Positions 59,776 to 64,000 of a stretch of DNA of 64,000 nt are shown here, piece after piece. Position 1 is the stretch's first letter. The number at the start of each line of letters is the position of its first letter. This stretch comes from Clonostachys chloroleuca (lineage: Eukaryota > Ascomycota > Sordariomycetes > Hypocreales > Bionectriaceae). The DNA lies in NCBI GenBank assembly GCA_037952775.1, contig JBANAY010000004.1:5890001-5954000 (forward strand), in the 5' to 3' direction. The notes under the pieces were generated by a model. The model did no database searches and was not told the DNA's origin. It worked only from the letters and a program-made list of their open reading frames with translations. Both the position numbers and the translations under genes were made by a program.

Positions 59776-62373
59776 TGTTGCTCATCAAATTCTTATTTGT
59801 CTTCAAGTGGGCTTCCCACCGTCCGAGGCACTCTTGCAACCCCGACATCGACCCAGTTATCATCTTCCAATGAGCTATATGAGAACTTACTTCAGTACCT
59901 GGATTGTGACTTTATTTGATACGACCTCCAAGATCAGTGGATTGCCACCAGCAAGGACAAAGCGAAATTCGTGATTTGCTAACAGCCTTCAAGTCACAGG
60001 CTGAGAGCTCCCAAGTTGAAGCTCGCTATAGGGTTCAAAATCCTTTGAAATAGCTTACCACCAATTTGGTCAACAATAAGCTACAAATCAGAGCGTGATG
60101 TCATGATAGGTCAAGATAGGGTCTAACACAGGGCAGAGGAGGTATCACTGCGAACTGCATTTGCTCGCATCGCGGTGATGTACCAAGTAAAATAGAAGCA
60201 CACAATGGCGGAGGAGAATGGCCTTTTCTCACACAGTTAGGCTCTCAACAGAGCCATGCTTGAATAGTTTCATTGAGGAAGGATGAGTTCGAACTAGCCG
60301 TCGAATAGGAGATTGAGTATGTATAGAGACACGCAATCAAACCTGGCTTAATGAATGAATACCAATACCAACTCCATCAACTGGCTATGGAAAGGGCCGA
60401 GAAATTGATAGCTAATTTTGAGGTGCCGAAGTATAAACGTACGCCGCCGCTCTCAGCTACGTTAAATAACTGGCCCTACTTGGTCCTCACGTAAGTGCAA
60501 AGCCTCTGGTCATAACCCCAACAAAGCTCCCTTTAAGCCTAGTCTACATATAAAGCGACTGAATGCCTTGCGAGCTGCGGCTGCATGATCCGGCCAGTTA
60601 CTCAAGCTTTGTCCCTCCGGTTATATCTTAATTTGTGACTACAGCCGCGAAGTTACGGCCTAGGCGTGAACATTCTGTTAAGGTTTCGCGATGATTCTTC
60701 TATTGTATAGAAGAATAACCGCGCCAAGGTGGCTAAGTTCCATATGACCCAAAAAATGTTTCCTTCTAGCGGTTTAGATTAACCCAGCTTACCCCCCTCT
60801 TTACTTACATCGACTCTAGGTATAACCACGCTATTGAGTTTTGAGCGATAATCTTCAACTTTCCGATCCTTGGGCATGCTCAAGTATCCCAACTTGATAT
60901 GTAATGGACAAGAAGATATTCATCGTGTTGTAGGAATTGGCGGTCTTCCCTGGTTCTCAGACCATGAAAAGCGATCGTAAAGGGGGGATCATCAAAGAAA
61001 CCTACCGTTGACCACGAACGGTATGGCACACACTTGAGCTGAGGACTAAATCTGCAATAGTTGCCTAGTCCATAGAAGGTTCATGCTATCATGCTGATCT
61101 TCAACGTTCGGTGTTTTGTGATGATCGGAGAATTACTGCAACCCCGGAGTCTTTACTCTTAAGACACTCCGGGCCTACAACGAGCCGATCCCAATGGTTT
61201 CATCATTGGGTACGGATGCAGGAGCTGCCCAAGCCGCGTCTTCCGATGCGAGTCTGTGCCTGACCTTTTCCAATCTTGCAGTGTCCAACATGAGGAAAGT
61301 GAGGGTTACATTGCGCTAAATGAGGTTTCGCACCCTATATAAAATGAACACTATCAATTTCATCTAGTTCAAGGGGTCTAGCTGATCCGAGCACTTGCAT
61401 GATGATTCGCAACGCCATGGCTAATATAAGCCACGATCGGGCGGAGATGAGATCCAGGGATGGCGGCCAATCAAGCTCTGGCACGATCGTATCGTACGGC
61501 TGCGTTTGATTGAAAAATGGTGAGCTCCACTGTTCAGCTGCTGTCGTACGACAGGCAGCAAGGGGAGAGATTGGGAAATTCAGAGGTCATGTCGCTCGAT
61601 CGGCATTTGTCAAATGCCATGAGCTTGGGGGCCATGCATCGTCAACAGGCGGCAGGCAAACAACCGTGGCCCGCGTGCTTGCTGGAGAAAGGGCTGCAGA
61701 ATCAATGCTCATACGACAGAAGCACCAGATCACATGTTATCACATGCCAAGACACTGATCGGAGTCGAAAAAGCAACGGCTGTCCGTGCATGACAATCTC
61801 CACTGAAGCCATCAGCGGTCAACTATTGCCAGAGGCTGTCTGCTACAGGCTGTCACTGAAATGCTACAGGCCGTCGTCACTAGGTGATGTGCTATAAGCT
61901 GCCACTGATGTGCTATAAGCTGCCACTGCTATAGCACAGGCTACCGACTACAGGCCATGTGCAGGAGCTGGGTCCAATGTTAAGTATCCATGCGGAATGG
62001 CGGTATGTGAACAGCTTCCTTGGGTTGCAATGGATGCGAATCTGAGCGAATGATCAGCTTTATCCCTGCCGATCCGGAGTCCCTGGAAGAAGAAACGAAA
62101 GAAGCTTGGCGGCTCGCAACGGGCGTGGCCGCCAGCCCACCACGATCAAAATAGCAGCATCGTGAATTAAGATGGTGCATCTATGTCATTATGATAAACT
62201 TGCTTTTTTGCGTTTATTGATTGTTTTTCTCCCATCGCCCCGTCGACGTTTTCCTTCAACACTTTTTTCCCTCGTTCCACCGCTTTATTTTTTTCCTCGC
62301 CTTCTTCTCCTACAGTCATTCGACCAGCGCTCTCCATTTCATTTGTTTCATCTCTACCTACAACTTCATAATC
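59776..62373. other. Long intergenic region, about 2.6 kb
   Basis: No frame of note occurs between the tRNA and about 61500. The frames at 61510-61897 have no motif and overlap short tandem repeats (61845-61965). The last 200 bp is the pyrimidine-rich leader and promoter of the acyl-CoA synthetase gene. Confidence 0.5.
61886..61927 (+). repeat. Perfect 21-bp tandem duplication in a repeat-rich patch
   Basis: The unit gatgtgctataagctgccac plus t occurs twice back to back. Related motifs (gctacaggc-gtc) occur twice just upstream, near 61850-61880. The patch loosely resembles the repeats at 30050-30280. Confidence 0.85.
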
Positions 62374-64000
62374 ATGGCCTACACCTCAGGCATCATGCCC
62401 ATGCTGCCGGTGCATGAGCCGCCGTTCACGATCGAATCGCCCGGCTACAAGCAGATGCCCGGCGAGACGATGCCCAGGCGCCATCCCAAGGCCAAGGACG
62501 GGCTGCTGACGCGGCCCTGCGACGGCGTCGACACCATCTACGACGTCGTCCGCCGCAGCGCCCGCCTCTACGCAGACAACAAGGCCGTCGGGTACCGCAG
62601 GCTGGTGAAAGTGCACACCGAGACCAAGGCGGTCCGCAAGAACGTCGGCGGCAGGATCCACGAGGCCACCAAGGACTGGCAGTTCTTCGAGGTCGAGCCT
62701 GCCTCGTACCTCAACTACACCCAGTACGAGAAGCTCGTCCTCCAGCTCGGCTCGGGGCTGCGCAGGATTGGCCTGACGCCCGAGCACAAGCTGCACTTCT
62801 TCGCCACCACGAGGTATTCCTTCTCTGCAAGACGGGGACGCTGTTTGATTGATTGATTGCTGACTGCCGTAGCCACCATTGGCTCGCCCTCTCCCATGCG
62901 TGCGCCTCGCAGTCCATCACCATGGTCACGGCCTACGACTCCCTCGGCGAGAGCGGCGTCCAGCACTCCCTTGTCCAGACGCAGTCCAGCGCCATCTTCA
63001 TCGATCCTCATCTCCTCAAGACGGCGCTGACCCCCTCAAGCGGTCCAATATCAAGACCGTCATCATCAACGACGAGTGCATCTTCGCCGCGGGCGGCGAG
63101 GCGCAGGCCTTCAAGGAGGCGAACCCCGACCTGCGCGTGCTAACCTTGGAGGAGCTGCGGATTATCGGCGAGCGGAACATGGTCAAGCCTGTGCCGCCGC
63201 AGCCGAAAGACACGTACTGCATCATGTACACTTCCGGGACGACAGGTCACCCCAAAGGTGCCGTCATCACCCACGAGGCGCTTCTCGCTGGAGGTAAGGC
63301 AGGCTGAGTATGCATGTTCTGAATGGGATGCAATTGCTGACCACTTAAATCTAGTCGCGGGCTTGTACGCGTGTGTCGACGAGGTACTCACCGAAAAGGA
63401 CAGAGTTATAGCATACCTCCCCCTCGCGCACATCCTGGAGCTCACCATCGAGAACGTGGCCATCTTCGGCGGCGGCACGCTCGGCTACGGCACCCCTCGC
63501 ACCCTCTCCGACACCTCCGTGCGGAACTGCCTGGGGGACATGCGCGAGTTCAAGCCGACGCTGATGATCGGCGTGCCGCAGGTCTGGGAGACCATCAAGA
63601 AGGGCATACTGGCCAAGCTCGACGCCGCGAGCCCCATCGCGAGGGGCATCTTCTGGGCCGCGTACGGCTTCAAGGACTTCATGATCAGGAACGGGCTCCC
63701 GGGAGCGAACATGCTGGACGGCGTCTTTAGCATGGTCCGCGAGCAGGCCGGCGGCGCCCTGCGGATCACGGTCAGCGGTGCCAGTCCCGTCTCCGACAGC
63801 ACGAGGCACTTCCTCGGCATGGTTCTCGCGCCCATGATTGTGGGGTACGGGCTCACCGAGACGACGGCCAACGGGCTGCTGGGCTGCCCCTTGGAGTACT
63901 CGCCGGATTTCATCGGGCCTGTGGGGGGCTCTGTCGAGATCAAGCTCGTGTCGCTGCCGGAGCTCGGGTACTTGACGGATGCCCCGAACCCGACTGGAGA
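62374..64000 (+). CDS. Long-chain acyl-CoA synthetase, partial, one frameshift
   Basis: Exons are 62374-62813, 62873-63293 and 63355 onward; the gene runs off the right end. Introns are 59 and 61 bp. The protein is of the AMP-binding superfamily, close to fungal Faa1/Faa4-type enzymes that activate fatty acids to acyl-CoA. The ATP/AMP signature YTSGTTGHPKG lies near residues 266-276, and the second block GYGLTETTANG near 63845-63880. LPLAHILE is the typical conserved turn between them. One base is missing in the C run 63031-63035: the frame before it (FIDPHLLKTAL) and after it (RSNIKTVII) join only with an additional C. Frame and splice sites are otherwise sound, so I favour a sequence error. 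The start at 62374 (MAYTSGIM) lies after a CT-rich leader. Confidence 0.9.

Noticed and set aside
62386..62796. Minus-strand 136-codon frame
   Set aside because: Antisense to the first exon of the acyl-CoA synthetase; a GC-rich shadow.

Overview
The window is nuclear DNA of a filamentous ascomycete (Pezizomycotina, probably Sordariomycetes; the order is inference). The support is short 52-84 bp GT-AG introns with CTAAC/CTGAC-like branch points, typical fungal families (AA9 polysaccharide monooxygenase, NmrA-like protein, UPF0658 Golgi membrane protein, fungal F-box-like proteins, Hv1 proton channel), and a 22-kb AT-rich block of retrotransposons wrecked by repeat-induced point mutation (RIP).

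Left gene region (1-16.8 kb): a large F-box-like protein (1391-4116, +), an alpha/beta hydrolase (4680-5606, +), a two-exon, Kex2-type, six-cysteine secreted peptide (6610-6996, -), a SAM-dependent methyltransferase (9090-9863, -), an AA9 lytic polysaccharide monooxygenase (10479-11227, -), an arrestin-like protein (12619-13830, -) and a secreted protein with a duplicated basic motif (16349-16816, +). Long gene-free spacers separate them, and secreted proteins are prominent.

AT-rich block (about 17.1-39.29 kb): no open frame of 60 codons. It is a nest of Ty3/Gypsy chromoviruses. Element 1 (18251-23556) is cut off in its integrase by element 2 (LTRs 23557-23932 and 38912-39288). Element 2 is split by the complete element 3 (29518-37837; two 377-bp LTRs; 5-bp target duplication AACTA; chromodomain relic). 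Element 3 carries an 864-bp TG...CA insertion (30043-30906; duplication GATAA) that is hardly RIPped and is probably a young solo LTR. Without their insertions, elements 2 and 3 are both about 7.4 kb. A truncated inverted LTR lies at 18011-18236.

Right gene region (39.4-64 kb): an Hv1-type proton channel 146 bp from the last LTR, an NmrA-like gene with a one-base frameshift, a TAP-like hydrolase pseudogene, a UPF0658 membrane protein, an HSL-type hydrolase, a second F-box-like gene with two one-base frameshifts, then aldehyde dehydrogenase, an amino-acid/choline-type permease and a zinc alcohol dehydrogenase (53.3-59.0 kb), which look like a small catabolic group. An intron-containing tRNA-Leu(AAG) and the first part of a long-chain acyl-CoA synthetase (one frameshift, runs off the end) complete the window.

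Four apparent frameshifts in three otherwise intact genes are all single-base losses from G or C runs, which points to assembly error at least as much as to gene decay.
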